Translations under genes and position numbers: made by a program
Assembly: GCA_002787775.1 (NCBI GenBank)
Contig: PCUW01000067.1
Span: forward strand, 96,606 to 160,605
Origin: Bdellovibrionales bacterium CG12_big_fil_rev_8_21_14_0_65_38_15
GTDB lineage: Bacteria; Bdellovibrionota; Bacteriovoracia; Bacteriovoracales; Bacteriovoracaceae
Direction: 5' to 3'
DNA: 64,000 bases
Shown: one piece after another, positions 24,966 through 33,923 of the stretch
How the letters are laid out: the number at the start of each line of letters is the position of its first letter
Numbering within the stretch: the first letter of the stretch is position 1
Notes under the pieces: model-generated
The model's database searches: none
Told to the model about the DNA's origin: nothing
Seen by the model: only the letters and a program-made list of their open reading frames with translations

Positions 24966-26699
24966 ATGAATAAAATTAGAAAAATAGGATTGTACCCAAG
25001 GGTAAGTACGAAAGAAGCAGCTAAAAAAGATGAAGGTTCAATCACATCCCAAATCCACCGATTAAAACTAAGGGTTAAAGAAAAAAATCGTTACAGTGAA
25101 GGGAAATGGGGAAAAATCGTAGAGATTTATGAAGAACCCGGAATTTCAGCTAAAGATACGAATAGACCTGCTTTTCAAAAGATGCTTAAGGATGTTAAAG
25201 CCGGTTTAATTGATACTGTGATGGTGACAGAACTATCTCGTATAAGTAGGTCAGTCACAGACTTTTTGAACTTTGTTGAAGAACTAAATAAACATGGTGC
25301 TGACTTTATTTGTCTTCAATATGATTTTGATACAACTAGCCCAGCAGGAAAAGTCTTTATGACGATCATCATGGCCCTCGCTCAATTCGAGAGGGAGCTA
25401 ACAGTTGAGCGTATTAAAAATAATATTTATGCCAGATCACTTCGCGGACTTTTAAGTGGGGGACGTCCTTTTCTCGGATATGACAAAGACCCAGATCGCT
25501 CAGGTAGCTTAGTTGTTAATGAAAAAGAGGCTGAATTAGTACAAGAGATTTTTTCCTTATACCTTAAGACAGGTTCCGTATCTGGCGTTGCAAAAGAATT
25601 AAACGAGAAGGGATTCAAAAATAAGAAGTGGATTACAAAAGAAGGTAATGTTCAGGGTGGAAATAAATTTACCCACCGTGGAGTTCATAGTGTTTTAACT
25701 CACCTTGCATATCTTGGAAAAAAAGAGATCAATAAAGATAATAAGGATAAAGACCAAAATACTTTAAAACCTGAAGAAAGATACAGTATTGTTGAAGCCT
25801 CTTGGGAGCCAATAGTAGATAAAGCCATTTTCGATAAAGCTCATAAGAAGCTGGATGCAAATAAAGTCATTAGCCACAAAGCTACTCATGACTATATTCT
25901 GTCAGGACTTCTCTACTGTGACGAATGTGGCTCCCCTCTTTTTGGTCAGGCAAGTACTGGGCGTAATGGTAAACATTACTACTACTCACATAGTAAAAAC
26001 CAAGGGTGCAAATTAAATAGAATTCCTGTTGATAAAATTGAAGATAAAATCAGACAAACGTTGTTCAGCCTAATCCGCACCGATCAGAGGAAAAAGGACT
26101 TTTTAAAAATTCTTGGCGAATTTTCAGGTAAAGGCCAAAAAACCTATACAAATCTTGTTAAGCAAAAAGAGAAAGAGTTAGTTGAGTTAAAGAAAAGAAA
26201 AACTAATCTAATGAAAGTGCTCTCGATGACAGATGATGAGGATTCCGTTCAAAGTATCCTCGCAGAGGTTAAGGAACTAGAGGCACAAGCTAAACAAGTT
26301 GATGTTGACCTTGATAAGGCTCAAATAAAAGCCCAAGATGAAAATAGACAGCTAGATGTCAAAACGATAATGGCAGGGATTGAATCCTTAAAAGGAGACA
26401 ATTTCAGAAAGAAAACGCTTAGTTCTAAAAAGGCTATTATTCAAAGCGTTATTAAATCAATACACATCAATCCAGACAACGTTATCAGGATCGACGTTTG
26501 GGGTGGTAAAAACCGCCCTGAACGCCCTGAGCGTTCCCAATCAACCCAGACAGGGGTTGTCCTACCTTTCTATAAAACAGCTAAAAAATTTGAATTTAAA
26601 GACATAAAAAAACCGGCTGTCTTTCAGACGCCGGTGCGCGTGACATCACATTTGGTGGAGGTGGTGGGAATCGAACCCACGTCCGAAGTATCGTCTTGA
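24966..26699 (+). CDS. Large serine recombinase (integrase) of the element
   Basis: A 577-residue site-specific recombinase. The resolvase domain has the catalytic Ser14 in YPRVSTKE and the conserved arginines (LSRISRSV and FEREL regions). A Recombinase domain (about 170 to 290), a zinc ribbon (LLYCDECGSPLFG, then GCKL) and a coiled coil (about 385 to 460) follow. It would integrate and excise the element at a site by ssrA without a tyrosine mechanism. The last 30 or so codons read through the ssrA terminator and 47 bases of ssrA in antisense, giving the tail VEVVGIEPTSEVSS; that tail is host sequence, so the natural end before integration was different. It lies four bases after the XRE gene. 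Confidence 0.9.
   Translation: MNKIRKIGLYPRVSTKEAAKKDEGSITSQIHRLKLRVKEKNRYSEGKWGKIVEIYEEPGISAKDTNRPAFQKMLKDVKAGLIDTVMVTELSRISRSVTDFLNFVEELNKHGADFICLQYDFDTTSPAGKVFMTIIMALAQFERELTVERIKNNIYARSLRGLLSGGRPFLGYDKDPDRSGSLVVNEKEAELVQEIFSLYLKTGSVSGVAKELNEKGFKNKKWITKEGNVQGGNKFTHRGVHSVLTHLAYLGKKEINKDNKDKDQNTLKPEERYSIVEASWEPIVDKAIFDKAHKKLDANKVISHKATHDYILSGLLYCDECGSPLFGQASTGRNGKHYYYSHSKNQGCKLNRIPVDKIEDKIRQTLFSLIRTDQRKKDFLKILGEFSGKGQKTYTNLVKQKEKELVELKKRKTNLMKVLSMTDDEDSVQSILAEVKELEAQAKQVDVDLDKAQIKAQDENRQLDVKTIMAGIESLKGDNFRKKTLSSKKAIIQSVIKSIHINPDNVIRIDVWGGKNRPERPERSQSTQTGVVLPFYKTAKKFEFKDIKKPAVFQTPVRVTSHLVEVVGIEPTSEVSS
26605..26635 (-). terminator. Intrinsic terminator of ssrA
   Basis: On the minus strand ACCGGCGTCT and AGACAGCCGGT form a stem with a small loop and one bulge, followed by seven T. 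It lies 18 bases after the 3' end of the tmRNA. It also lies within the recombinase reading frame on the other strand. Confidence 0.8.
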
Positions 26700-27023
26700 G
26701 AGCGGCCTACGTGCGTAGTTAACATTTATCGTCAGTTAACAAGACTGACCTCGATACGCGATCGAGATAAACCCCGCATATTTTTTTACATGGTTTTAAC
26801 GGCCACTCCATCAAGAATAGTTAGACTGTACTCTTAGCAGTTTTGGTAGTTTCTGTTTCTTGGCACTACCGCCTCATGTCTAGGATTGCAATTAAGCAGC
26901 TAGAGCAGCAGGTTCAAAAGAATCTGCAAGTATGTTTTGGACTCCTTTTTACCAGGACCATGGAGACCAACCTGGGCACGCCCGGATCCCCGCCAAACAC
27001 CCCGTCGAAACCAGGGCACCCCC
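26653..27023 (-). ncRNA. ssrA: tmRNA (transfer-messenger RNA)
   Basis: A 371-base tmRNA. The 5' end GGGGGTG (27023 to 27017) pairs with CACCTCC near the 3' end, and the T-arm-acceptor end reads GGTTCGATTCCCACCACC and then CCA encoded at 26653. The tag frame ends in ...SFEPAALAA and a TAA at 26892 to 26894; the exact resume codon is uncertain (GTC CAA or just before, near 26942). With SmpB (encoded at 48890) it frees stalled ribosomes and tags the product for proteolysis. A mobile element is inserted just after its terminator. Confidence 0.93.
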
Positions 27024-27141
27024 AATTAAAACGAGCTTGCGAGAAACGTAAGCAGTCGGGATTTTAACATATTATTAAGTGTTTAGCACGCTCTATGTTC
27101 GTGCGTGATTTCCATTGATTAGGCTAATAATGGCTTTTAAC

Positions 27142-27492
27142 CTAATCCTTTCTTACGACAGAACATTTTAGATAAACAGATCCATGACCATCGATTTTAC
27201 AAGAGATATCGTGGTCATTGACGGGTTCATCTAATAAGCGGATTCCCTTCACTTTCGTCCCTGATTTAATAGTACTGCCACCGACTTTAAGATCTTTGAC
27301 GACGCGAACAGTATCACCTGACTGGAGTTGAACTCCGTTAGCATCTAGAAATTTTTCAACTGGCTTAGCTTCTTCACTTGCCAGAGCCTCGTCGCTCCAT
27401 TCATGAGAGCATTCTGGGCATACCCATAAACTTTGATCTTTATATCCGTAAGGTGAAGTACATTTTGGGCAGGTTTTAGAGTCATCTGACAT
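27142..27492 (-). CDS. yjdM: YjdM/PhnA-family zinc-ribbon protein
   Basis: A 116-residue protein with an N-terminal zinc ribbon (CPKC at 8 to 11 and CPEC near 30 to 33) and the C-terminal YjdM domain with SGDTVRVVKDLKVGGSTIKSG and CKIDGHG. The family was once named PhnA but is not required for phosphonate cleavage; its role is not settled. It stands alone between ssrA and a divergent secreted-protein gene. Confidence 0.9.
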   Translation of the reverse strand: MSDDSKTCPKCTSPYGYKDQSLWVCPECSHEWSDEALASEEAKPVEKFLDANGVQLQSGDTVRVVKDLKVGGSTIKSGTKVKGIRLLDEPVNDHDISCKIDGHGSVYLKCSVVRKD

Positions 27493-27618
27493 AGGTCGTC
27501 CTTATATATTTATACAGAATTTTAAATAGCTCCTTAAGTCTAAACTAGTATTTTTTACAATCCAACCTTACAAAGCGCAATTACCTCGCTAAATTCAACA
27601 AAAATTTTGGGGGATCAA

Positions 27619-28128
27619 ATGAAATCATTACTATTAGGTGTGACACTTTTATTCAGTGCAAACGGCTTTGCAGCCTCTACTATCAGTCAAAATGCTGCTG
27701 AAATCTGTAAACTTGCTGTTACCTGTGAGAGCTTTCAAACAGAAAGTTCTACCGTTAAAGAGATGATCAAAGAGTACTATCTTGAGATGGACGGCGAGGA
27801 ATTGGCTGATGAATATTATGATGATTCAAACTCAATGTTTCCAGGAATCGACGATATTACTTGGGGAACATTCTCAATGAAGCAAGCTCTTGATTTTGTC
27901 ACATCTCACGGTGATGAGGATTTCGCGTCAGATGAAACTCCAAGCAAAGCTGAGCTTTATAAAATTAATGGTCATATTCTTAATATGCGCGGTACAGGTG
28001 TAGAGTTTGGATTCACATCCAATACGGGCGGTTCAGTTTGCGGTGTAGTTTTCCCAGGACTTTTGATCATTGATACAAAATCTCAAACAATCTACGATGT
28101 AACATTATTTGGTTATCCTGAGTGTTAA
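27619..28128 (+). CDS. Secreted protein of unknown function
   Basis: A 169-residue protein with a signal peptide (1 to 18, GFAAST). The mature protein is acidic, with two Cys near the start (ICKLAVTCESF) and two near the end (VCGVV and PEC). I do not recognise a family. The ATG at 27619 is chosen over an upstream TTG because GGGGGA lies five bases before it. A clean terminator follows. Confidence 0.6.
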   Translation: MKSLLLGVTLLFSANGFAASTISQNAAEICKLAVTCESFQTESSTVKEMIKEYYLEMDGEELADEYYDDSNSMFPGIDDITWGTFSMKQALDFVTSHGDEDFASDETPSKAELYKINGHILNMRGTGVEFGFTSNTGGSVCGVVFPGLLIIDTKSQTIYDVTLFGYPEC

Positions 28129-28140
28129 TCTAAAATAAAA

Positions 28141-28168
28141 AAACCTCTCATTCGAGAGGTTTCTTTAT
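28141..28168 (+). terminator. Intrinsic terminator
   Basis: AAACCTCTC and GAGAGGTTT form a nine-base perfect stem with an ATTC loop, followed by CTTTAT. It ends the secreted-protein gene. The remaining 165 bases to the next stop codon contain no gene I can support. Confidence 0.8.
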
Positions 28169-28336
28169 CAACTTAACGGAGTTTTAAAGCATCCGGCTGC
28201 TCCGTCTAAAGTTTGGGTATCACATATAGATTGATCATATAACCAGACAAGTTAGTGGCCTAATCTTTATTAAAAAACTTCATAAATGATGAGAATTCTT
28301 AGGTAGACTGGAAAAGCTCATTGCCCATAGAATGGG

Positions 28337-30238
28337 TCATTGATTTTCAAGCTTGTGCATTTCTAGGTATTCAGCATCGTGCAGATAATCACGGCAATCT
28401 TCAATACGACTCGATCTTCCAACCTGTGCACCAAAATGACCTAGATATAAAAGTCCATCGACACTATCCGCGCTGACAGTTACGAGATCTTTTACTGCTG
28501 CCGCTTTGGCATGCATCTCTTTAATAAAGCCAGGCATTCTTGGAGCACTGGCCGCAAGAGTTGAATTGTAAAGCATTGGATCTTTGGCCTGCATATGTTT
28601 GGTGAAATCTTCGAGCGAGAAGTTTTCAGCGATATCCATCTGTCTTTTAAGATTAGGCTTGTAGATATAACTCTCCCCTGCTTTTTCAAGACGTAGAGCT
28701 TGTCCACCTTCAATGCGCTCAACCTTCATCCCCATCTTCTTTGATTCTTTAGCGATATCATCAAGATGTCTTTTCATGATGTCATCGAAAATCACTTTAT
28801 TAAATTTGGCTCCCTTAATTTTATAAAGGTCTTTAGCGATGATGGCGAAATTATCTGTCATATTAGAAAAGTGCAGAGCATATTTTTTCCCAAGATAAAC
28901 ACTTGAGCCTTTGCCAAATTTTGAGATGATGCGATCACTGGCGCGGTTAAAGCCTAAGCGTTTGGAATATTGAAATGATAAGTGATATGGCATGGTCACA
29001 GGATTGAGTGAAACAAACTTTTTAAAGTTTTTTCCAATACCTGAAAGCAGTTTAATCTCTTCTGTAGCACTTGAAAGAACATCGGTAATTGGACGAGTGT
29101 ACAAGGACGCTCTATATCTTAACGTTTGGGTTTTAAGTTTAGCCTCTTTGAGTGTTTTATCTAAATTCATTCTTGAGGTCATCTCTTTGATCGCATCTGA
29201 ATTCACGCCAAACTTTTTAGGGTTTAGGCTGATAGCCTTTTTCATTTGGCTCATTTGCATAATGCCTTTAGCGGTTCCAAGCATTCCTCCAAGCATAAAG
29301 CCGGTTCCTAGCTGACCACCAAGCCCGCACATAAAGTTCGTCACACTCTCACAGCTTGGGCATGACCAATTAGTTTTCTTTAAACATTCTGACTCGTATG
29401 GTTTTCCTTCCCATTCCATACAACCCAAAAGCTCTGTGTAAAACTCTCTAAGGTTTCCAAGAAAGTTAAAAAAGTTTTTTCTAAGCAAAGAATAGAATTT
29501 TGCCAAGTCCCATTTTGCAAGGGAGTCCGCCATGTCTTTTGACATGACAGAAGTTAAAAGCATTGAAGTCGAAGTATCTTTTTCTTTATTAAAGAGATAG
29601 TTCCAAGTATTTTTACCGATTTCAAAAATCTTTTTAGGTGCATCCCAAAGAAAAAGTTTTAGCGTTGATAACAGTGAGTCTTTTAAATTTGTTAATAGAG
29701 TTGAAAGACATCCCATCTTGGTCGATGAACTTTCGGCTGGCTTTTTGGCTTTAAATAGCGAGATGCCATTTTTTACATCTTGAACAAAGAGATCGGCGAT
29801 TTGTTTACCACAGCTTCTATCGTCCTTAGGACACTCACCTTGATAAGCATTGATCGCTTTCATCGATTTAGAAACGAAACCAGGCTCGACATCAGGGCTT
29901 ACTTGATCAGGATTAAAACAAGCTTCACCGCCTTCGATTGTTTCATTAAAGCGAGGTATTAAACTTTCGGCCATTGATAAATTGGCCGAGCCATCATCTT
30001 GGCAATCTAAAAAGTTTGGAATAACTGTCTTGCTATGAACGTCTTTTATAAAGACAGCGTAGCTATCCCCACCCGTATCTGGGCCACAATGCTTTTTCGC
30101 CATACATTGGAAGTATTGGTGGTTATTATAAAAAACATTGCCCAGTGCTTGATCTTGCTGAATCGGTGTAGAATAGGTCTGCGCCATCACTCTTAAAGGT
30201 AATAAGGTAATGAAAAGCATCGCGATCATTTTTCTCAT
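28337..30238 (-). CDS. Large secreted protein of unknown function
   Basis: A 633-residue protein if started at 30238, which gives the signal peptide MRKMIAMLFITLLPLRVMAQ. The frame stays open 150 bases further upstream, but that part overlaps the divergent gene and reads as an accident. Features: Cys-rich segments (FQCMAKKHCGP, WSCPSCESVTNFMCG), one Gly-rich hydrophobic helix around 310 to 330 (LGTGFMLGGMLGTAKG) and a charged C-terminal domain of about 250 residues. No family is recognised. The Cys clusters and signal peptide point to the periplasm or outside. Confidence 0.6.
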   Translation of the reverse strand: MRKMIAMLFITLLPLRVMAQTYSTPIQQDQALGNVFYNNHQYFQCMAKKHCGPDTGGDSYAVFIKDVHSKTVIPNFLDCQDDGSANLSMAESLIPRFNETIEGGEACFNPDQVSPDVEPGFVSKSMKAINAYQGECPKDDRSCGKQIADLFVQDVKNGISLFKAKKPAESSSTKMGCLSTLLTNLKDSLLSTLKLFLWDAPKKIFEIGKNTWNYLFNKEKDTSTSMLLTSVMSKDMADSLAKWDLAKFYSLLRKNFFNFLGNLREFYTELLGCMEWEGKPYESECLKKTNWSCPSCESVTNFMCGLGGQLGTGFMLGGMLGTAKGIMQMSQMKKAISLNPKKFGVNSDAIKEMTSRMNLDKTLKEAKLKTQTLRYRASLYTRPITDVLSSATEEIKLLSGIGKNFKKFVSLNPVTMPYHLSFQYSKRLGFNRASDRIISKFGKGSSVYLGKKYALHFSNMTDNFAIIAKDLYKIKGAKFNKVIFDDIMKRHLDDIAKESKKMGMKVERIEGGQALRLEKAGESYIYKPNLKRQMDIAENFSLEDFTKHMQAKDPMLYNSTLAASAPRMPGFIKEMHAKAAAVKDLVTVSADSVDGLLYLGHFGAQVGRSSRIEDCRDYLHDAEYLEMHKLENQ

Positions 30239-30725
30239 GACTTTTTTTAATAATGCTTTAGCTGAATCGTTTTCACTTTCTGGACGCAAGCTGGAGTTAC
30301 CGCTTAAAAAGCAGTGGTTGGCCAAATCGCCCAGTAAAGATTCTTTGGTCTTTTTTGATTCATCAAGAGATGAGCCCCGCTTAATCATTTCAGTCTACCT
30401 AGCGCCTTTTATTTACCCTAGTTCACCTAAAGACGTTTCGGAGTTTGAGGCCACTTACCTTACAAAAAAGGTTGAATGGCTTAAGTCCGTTGAGGGTGAG
30501 GCCATGGCACAACCTAGATTTAGATATAATGCCAAGGACAGCTCAGTAAGAATTATTTATGACTTTAAGTTTCAATCTCAAGAGTTTAGTGAAATCGTAC
30601 AATTCTATGAGTGCGGCGATAAGGATGCTCTAGCCTTAAAGATGATGATTCCAAAGTCTGCTAAATTTCAGGATGAAGATCTGAAGCTTAAAAAGCTGTT
30701 AACTGAGATTAAGCTTTGTCCCTAA
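30210..30725 (+). CDS. Secreted protein of unknown function, divergent with 5' overlap
   Basis: A 171-residue exported protein with signal peptide (1 to 18, ALAES). The mature part is a small alpha/beta-looking domain with a single pair of Cys near the C-terminus (YECGD and KLCP). No family recognised. Its start lies inside the 5' end of the minus-strand gene, so the two genes overlap by 29 bases start to start and each promoter must lie in the other's coding sequence. AAGGTA precedes the ATG. Confidence 0.6.
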   Translation: MKSIAIIFLMTFFNNALAESFSLSGRKLELPLKKQWLAKSPSKDSLVFFDSSRDEPRLIISVYLAPFIYPSSPKDVSEFEATYLTKKVEWLKSVEGEAMAQPRFRYNAKDSSVRIIYDFKFQSQEFSEIVQFYECGDKDALALKMMIPKSAKFQDEDLKLKKLLTEIKLCP

Positions 30726-30781
30726 CCATGTAAAAATCACTTCTCCCCTAGCAAATTATTTTTTTCATGTATGTTTTGGTC

Positions 30782-31300
30782 ATGAAAAACATCATCTTCT
30801 TTTTAAGTCTAATTTTAATGGCTCCTGCCTTTTCTCAAGTGGGTGGAAGCTACTCCGCTGCAAGACCTGTTGATTGCACTAAATCTAATGATCAAAATGT
30901 ACATCAGATGCGTCCCTTTTTGATTGAAGATAATGAAGAGGAATTTGTCGTTCATCTCACATCAAAGGTCGGTGTTTGTTTTAATAATCGCTTTTCGGCA
31001 CAAGCCTTGAGTTATGATTACGAAACAACTTTCATACCAGAGAGATTCTTTTTTAAAGAACCTTTTGATGCAGACTTCATTTACACTGAAGGTCAGCGCC
31101 AGGGTGAAATTATCATGCGTTTTGAAAAGAAGAAGCTTTTTAAAAAACATAATCTACAAAAGTTGGATTTCTATTTCGGTGTGCATGGCAAAGGCCACTA
31201 TCCTATTTATTTTAAGTGGTATGTCAGTGTTATTCTTTTACCTAATGGCCAAGTTAAGTTTGCAACTAGCTATCAAGGACATCGCTCACAAATCAAATAA
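30782..31300 (+). CDS. Secreted protein of unknown function
   Basis: A 172-residue protein with signal peptide MKNIIFFLSLILMAPAFS. It has two Cys (VDCTKS, VGVCFN) and a beta-rich body that ends with repeated strands (YPIYFKWYVSVILLP). No family recognised. The ATG at 30782 is preferred over one five codons earlier because it gives a normal signal peptide; neither has a good ribosome site. Confidence 0.6.
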   Translation: MKNIIFFLSLILMAPAFSQVGGSYSAARPVDCTKSNDQNVHQMRPFLIEDNEEEFVVHLTSKVGVCFNNRFSAQALSYDYETTFIPERFFFKEPFDADFIYTEGQRQGEIIMRFEKKKLFKKHNLQKLDFYFGVHGKGHYPIYFKWYVSVILLPNGQVKFATSYQGHRSQIK

Positions 31301-31362
31301 CTCGTTATAATCACGAATATCTTTATACTTTAGTCATTAGCTCAAGCATCCGATAAAGTTCT

Positions 31363-33102
31363 ATGAAGTTATGGCTTTTACTCATTTTATATAGCTCGCT
31401 TTCGCTGGCTCAATCTAGGATTGAAGTCACTCTATTTGATGGCACTAAATTAGATTGTTCTAAATCTAATGCTATCCCTGCAGCCTGCGTTCATCCAAAC
31501 GGAACAAAATTTTTAATCGAAGCCAATGAAAGGTTTGCGGTAGGAAGTAGCCTGAGTCCAGATGGTGAGTTTAATAACTTTACCTCAATCAAAGAGGTAA
31601 AGTGGGAAGATCAACTCATTTATGCCAGTATACCTTTTCCAGGTATGGGTTATGGCGCAGGAGTCTTTCCTGGCTCCACCATCGATCAATCACAAACTCC
31701 AGGTGCAAATTTACCAGCGATAGAGATGCCAAGATCCACCTATCGTAATGATTTAATGACTTACACTGGGGCCGTTGGAAATCTTAAGTACATGGAACAG
31801 CGAGTAAGTGATCCAGCTGCGCTTGAACTTCTTAAAGAAATGCTTGCACACGCTGAAAAGCGTCTCGCTGAGGCACAAAAGAATACCAATGCTCAAACAA
31901 TTGAGCTTGAGCTTAGCGATGAAAGCAAAGCCTCTTGCGATAAGATTAAATCGATCGGCGTAGTTGCCTGTCCGCTTTATCACTGCAGCGATCCCAAGAA
32001 TGGTTATTATTTTGATAATCAATTCGGCCAACCATCGATCATTGTTTTAAATGACTCAAATCGCATTCAAGACAATAAATTCGTCGAGCGTGCTTGGAAT
32101 CCAGAAAATAGAGAAAAGCCAATTTTTGAAAATTTTAAATTTGTTCCTATCAATGGTGGTGGCATGCTGGGAGGCATTGGTTTTGGCGGCTATGCACCTG
32201 CCACGCAAGAGATGCTCAACGCCGAGCGATTAAAAGAAGTACAACGAGCCCGCCAGCTACCAAGCATTCAAGTTGAACAACCACAAATACTAAACGCTTT
32301 TAGCGACCCTATGTATCGCTCCATTATTGGTGGAATGATTGACAGTTGTGAGCCAAGTGAAATTGCTCCTCTTGCAAATGGTCTCAAGGCAATGCGAACA
32401 GATATTGCTAATGCTGAAATGGTTCAACTGGTTGAAGTCACAGATAATATTCTTACTTCAAGACTTATTAACCCAGAAGCTATTCCTGAAAATTCATGCC
32501 GCGAAGGTGATACTTGGTATCGTGATGATAGCTATACTTTTTCAAGAGAGTCTTTGGCCAACTCGGCCCCAAAGACCATCGATCTAGCCACAGCAAGACG
32601 ATTGTTTAATGAAGCCGAAGCAATGGAAGATATCGCTTGGGATTATAAAGCTGACGGTTGCTATGCCAGAGCTCACCTCATGGCCCGACGATTTGAAGAG
32701 CAAGGAATCGAAGTTGATAAGGTTTGGATTAAAGGTGAACTAAATGTACCTTCAGCTGGTATCCAATGGAATTTTCACGTGGCACCAATTGTTTACGTTG
32801 AAGACGCCAATGGTAACGTACAAAAGATGGTGATTGATCCGTCTTTAATGGATGGACCTGTAAGTGTGGATGATTGGTCAGCAACAATGCAAAAAGGTGC
32901 AATTGGAGAAACAGTAGAAACCCAATTCCCTTTTCCTAATAACGTATCCAATCTGGAGCGAACAGCAATCGCCTACTCTAATAGTGAACCATATCTTCCG
33001 TATGATAAAATCACTATGAGTGAAGAAGAAAAAATGACTCAATCTAATGAAACCATGGTTCGTTATCTAGGTTTTAGTGAATTTTCAGGATCTGGCCCAT
33101 GA
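31363..33102 (+). CDS. Secreted protein-glutaminase-like deamidase
   Basis: A 579-residue exported protein (signal peptide 1 to 16, SLAQS). Residues about 405 to 535 match the protein-glutaminase (glutamine deamidase) family: Cys433 in DGCYARAHLMARRFEEQG, His472 in WNFHVAPIVYV and Asp492 in VIDPSLMDG, with KVWIKG between. This Cys-His-Asp arrangement is that of Chryseobacterium protein-glutaminase, which deamidates glutamine in proteins. The first 400 residues are of unknown fold and may act as pro-region or binding domain. It overlaps the next gene by four bases. The catalytic assignment is by motif. Confidence 0.75.
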   Translation: MKLWLLLILYSSLSLAQSRIEVTLFDGTKLDCSKSNAIPAACVHPNGTKFLIEANERFAVGSSLSPDGEFNNFTSIKEVKWEDQLIYASIPFPGMGYGAGVFPGSTIDQSQTPGANLPAIEMPRSTYRNDLMTYTGAVGNLKYMEQRVSDPAALELLKEMLAHAEKRLAEAQKNTNAQTIELELSDESKASCDKIKSIGVVACPLYHCSDPKNGYYFDNQFGQPSIIVLNDSNRIQDNKFVERAWNPENREKPIFENFKFVPINGGGMLGGIGFGGYAPATQEMLNAERLKEVQRARQLPSIQVEQPQILNAFSDPMYRSIIGGMIDSCEPSEIAPLANGLKAMRTDIANAEMVQLVEVTDNILTSRLINPEAIPENSCREGDTWYRDDSYTFSRESLANSAPKTIDLATARRLFNEAEAMEDIAWDYKADGCYARAHLMARRFEEQGIEVDKVWIKGELNVPSAGIQWNFHVAPIVYVEDANGNVQKMVIDPSLMDGPVSVDDWSATMQKGAIGETVETQFPFPNNVSNLERTAIAYSNSEPYLPYDKITMSEEEKMTQSNETMVRYLGFSEFSGSGP

Positions 33103-33368
33103 AGAGGATCATCTTATTCCTATGCATCTGCTCAAGTGCGTGGGCTAAGTCTGTCTCGGAACCTATGACTGTGGTCAAAATGAATTGGTCGGCAGATAAG
33201 AAAATGTATCGCCTAACCATGCTTAAACACGCTGCCGTTTACTGGGCACCTAAAAAGCTTGAAGCCTGCCTTTTACAGTCAATGAATTCGCAAACTGATT
33301 ATCAGTTAAGCTTTGAAACCAAGAACTTACAATTGTCTGACTGCAAAAAAGTAGCTGCTTCTAAATAG
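33099..33368 (+). CDS. Small secreted protein coupled to the deamidase-like gene
   Basis: An 89-residue protein with signal peptide (1 to 16, AWAKS) and two Cys (EACLL, SDCKK). No family recognised. ATGA overlap with the deamidase gene suggests a partner, such as an inhibitor or chaperone that keeps the enzyme silent before export. That is inference only. It overlaps the convergent gene by eight bases. Confidence 0.55.
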   Translation: MKRIILFLCICSSAWAKSVSEPMTVVKMNWSADKKMYRLTMLKHAAVYWAPKKLEACLLQSMNSQTDYQLSFETKNLQLSDCKKVAASK

Positions 33369-33810
33369 AAAGAACCTGCGCCACAAAATCCGCAACACTC
33401 TGATCGCTAATTCCTAAGCCTTGGCAACTCGAACAAGAAAGTTGGGCTTCAAAACGACGGGTTAACGCCAGAGCATTTTCTTGCTTAGGTTCTTGAGTTT
33501 CTACAAACGCCCACAAAGCTTTAGATAAGACTTTTTCAATGGACGTAGCAGAGGTTAGGTCTTCTTGGCGCTTCGGTAAGAAAGCGATCACGGGCCCCTT
33601 AGACGGGATATCGTAAATTAAAGTCACCTCATCTGAATGGAGTCGACTTTCAAAACTTGGGGGCACATTTAAGTAACCTTTACTATAAAGAAGGATCAAA
33701 TATTGAGCTGCCCGAACACCCGGTGTTGAAATAAGGAACTTTTCCCCTTTTATAATTGGCCAGGGATAAATAAAGCGACCATCTGGGGTCATTCGCATTT
33801 CTATTGTCAT
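33361..33810 (-). CDS. Hypothetical protein
   Basis: A 149-residue protein with no signal peptide. It has a beta-rich N-terminal half and a CSSC pair near residue 127. I do not recognise a family. It converges on the small secreted protein gene with an eight-base overlap and is divergent from the ATP-grasp gene; the 113 bases between those starts should hold both promoters. Confidence 0.5.
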   Translation of the reverse strand: MTIEMRMTPDGRFIYPWPIIKGEKFLISTPGVRAAQYLILLYSKGYLNVPPSFESRLHSDEVTLIYDIPSKGPVIAFLPKRQEDLTSATSIEKVLSKALWAFVETQEPKQENALALTRRFEAQLSCSSCQGLGISDQSVADFVAQVLSI

Positions 33811-33923
33811 AGAGAAATTTTACCAAAGAAAGCTCCAGCTTCAAAATTTAACTTGCTTGTTTTAGCCAAAAGGGTAGATTCATGGGTATAGGCTTCTAGC
33901 TTGGTTTGAGGGACTTTGTTTCC

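Larger units (their letters stand above)
1..26604. mobile_element. Integrative and conjugative element, right part (left end not found)
   Basis: The stretch holds a type IV secretion operon, a coupling ATPase, a Replic_Relax-type protein, cargo (copper resistance, GmrSD-type restriction) and a terminal large serine recombinase that abuts ssrA. That content and order define an ICE. The right end must lie just before the ssrA terminator (26605 to 26635), which belongs to the host gene. No convincing direct repeat of the right junction was found inside the window, so the left end is probably before base 1; the copper cassette is then cargo. It is also possible that the copper genes are neighbouring chromosome and the end lies between 3906 and 4180. 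Confidence 0.75.

Noticed and set aside
3982..26600. Shared 9-mer AATTTAAAG near 3983 and near 26593 as ICE attachment repeats
   Set aside because: Nine AT-rich bases recur by chance in sequence of this composition, and the flanks do not match. The left end stays unknown.
26653..26699. C-terminal VEVVGIEPTSEVSS of the recombinase as a real domain
   Set aside because: It is the antisense translation of the tmRNA 3' end; VGIEPT-like tails are a common artefact of tRNA-like sequence.
30239..30388. N-terminal 50 residues of the long minus-strand frame as part of the secreted protein
   Set aside because: They are antisense to a well-formed secreted-protein gene and would put a signal peptide in the middle of the chain.
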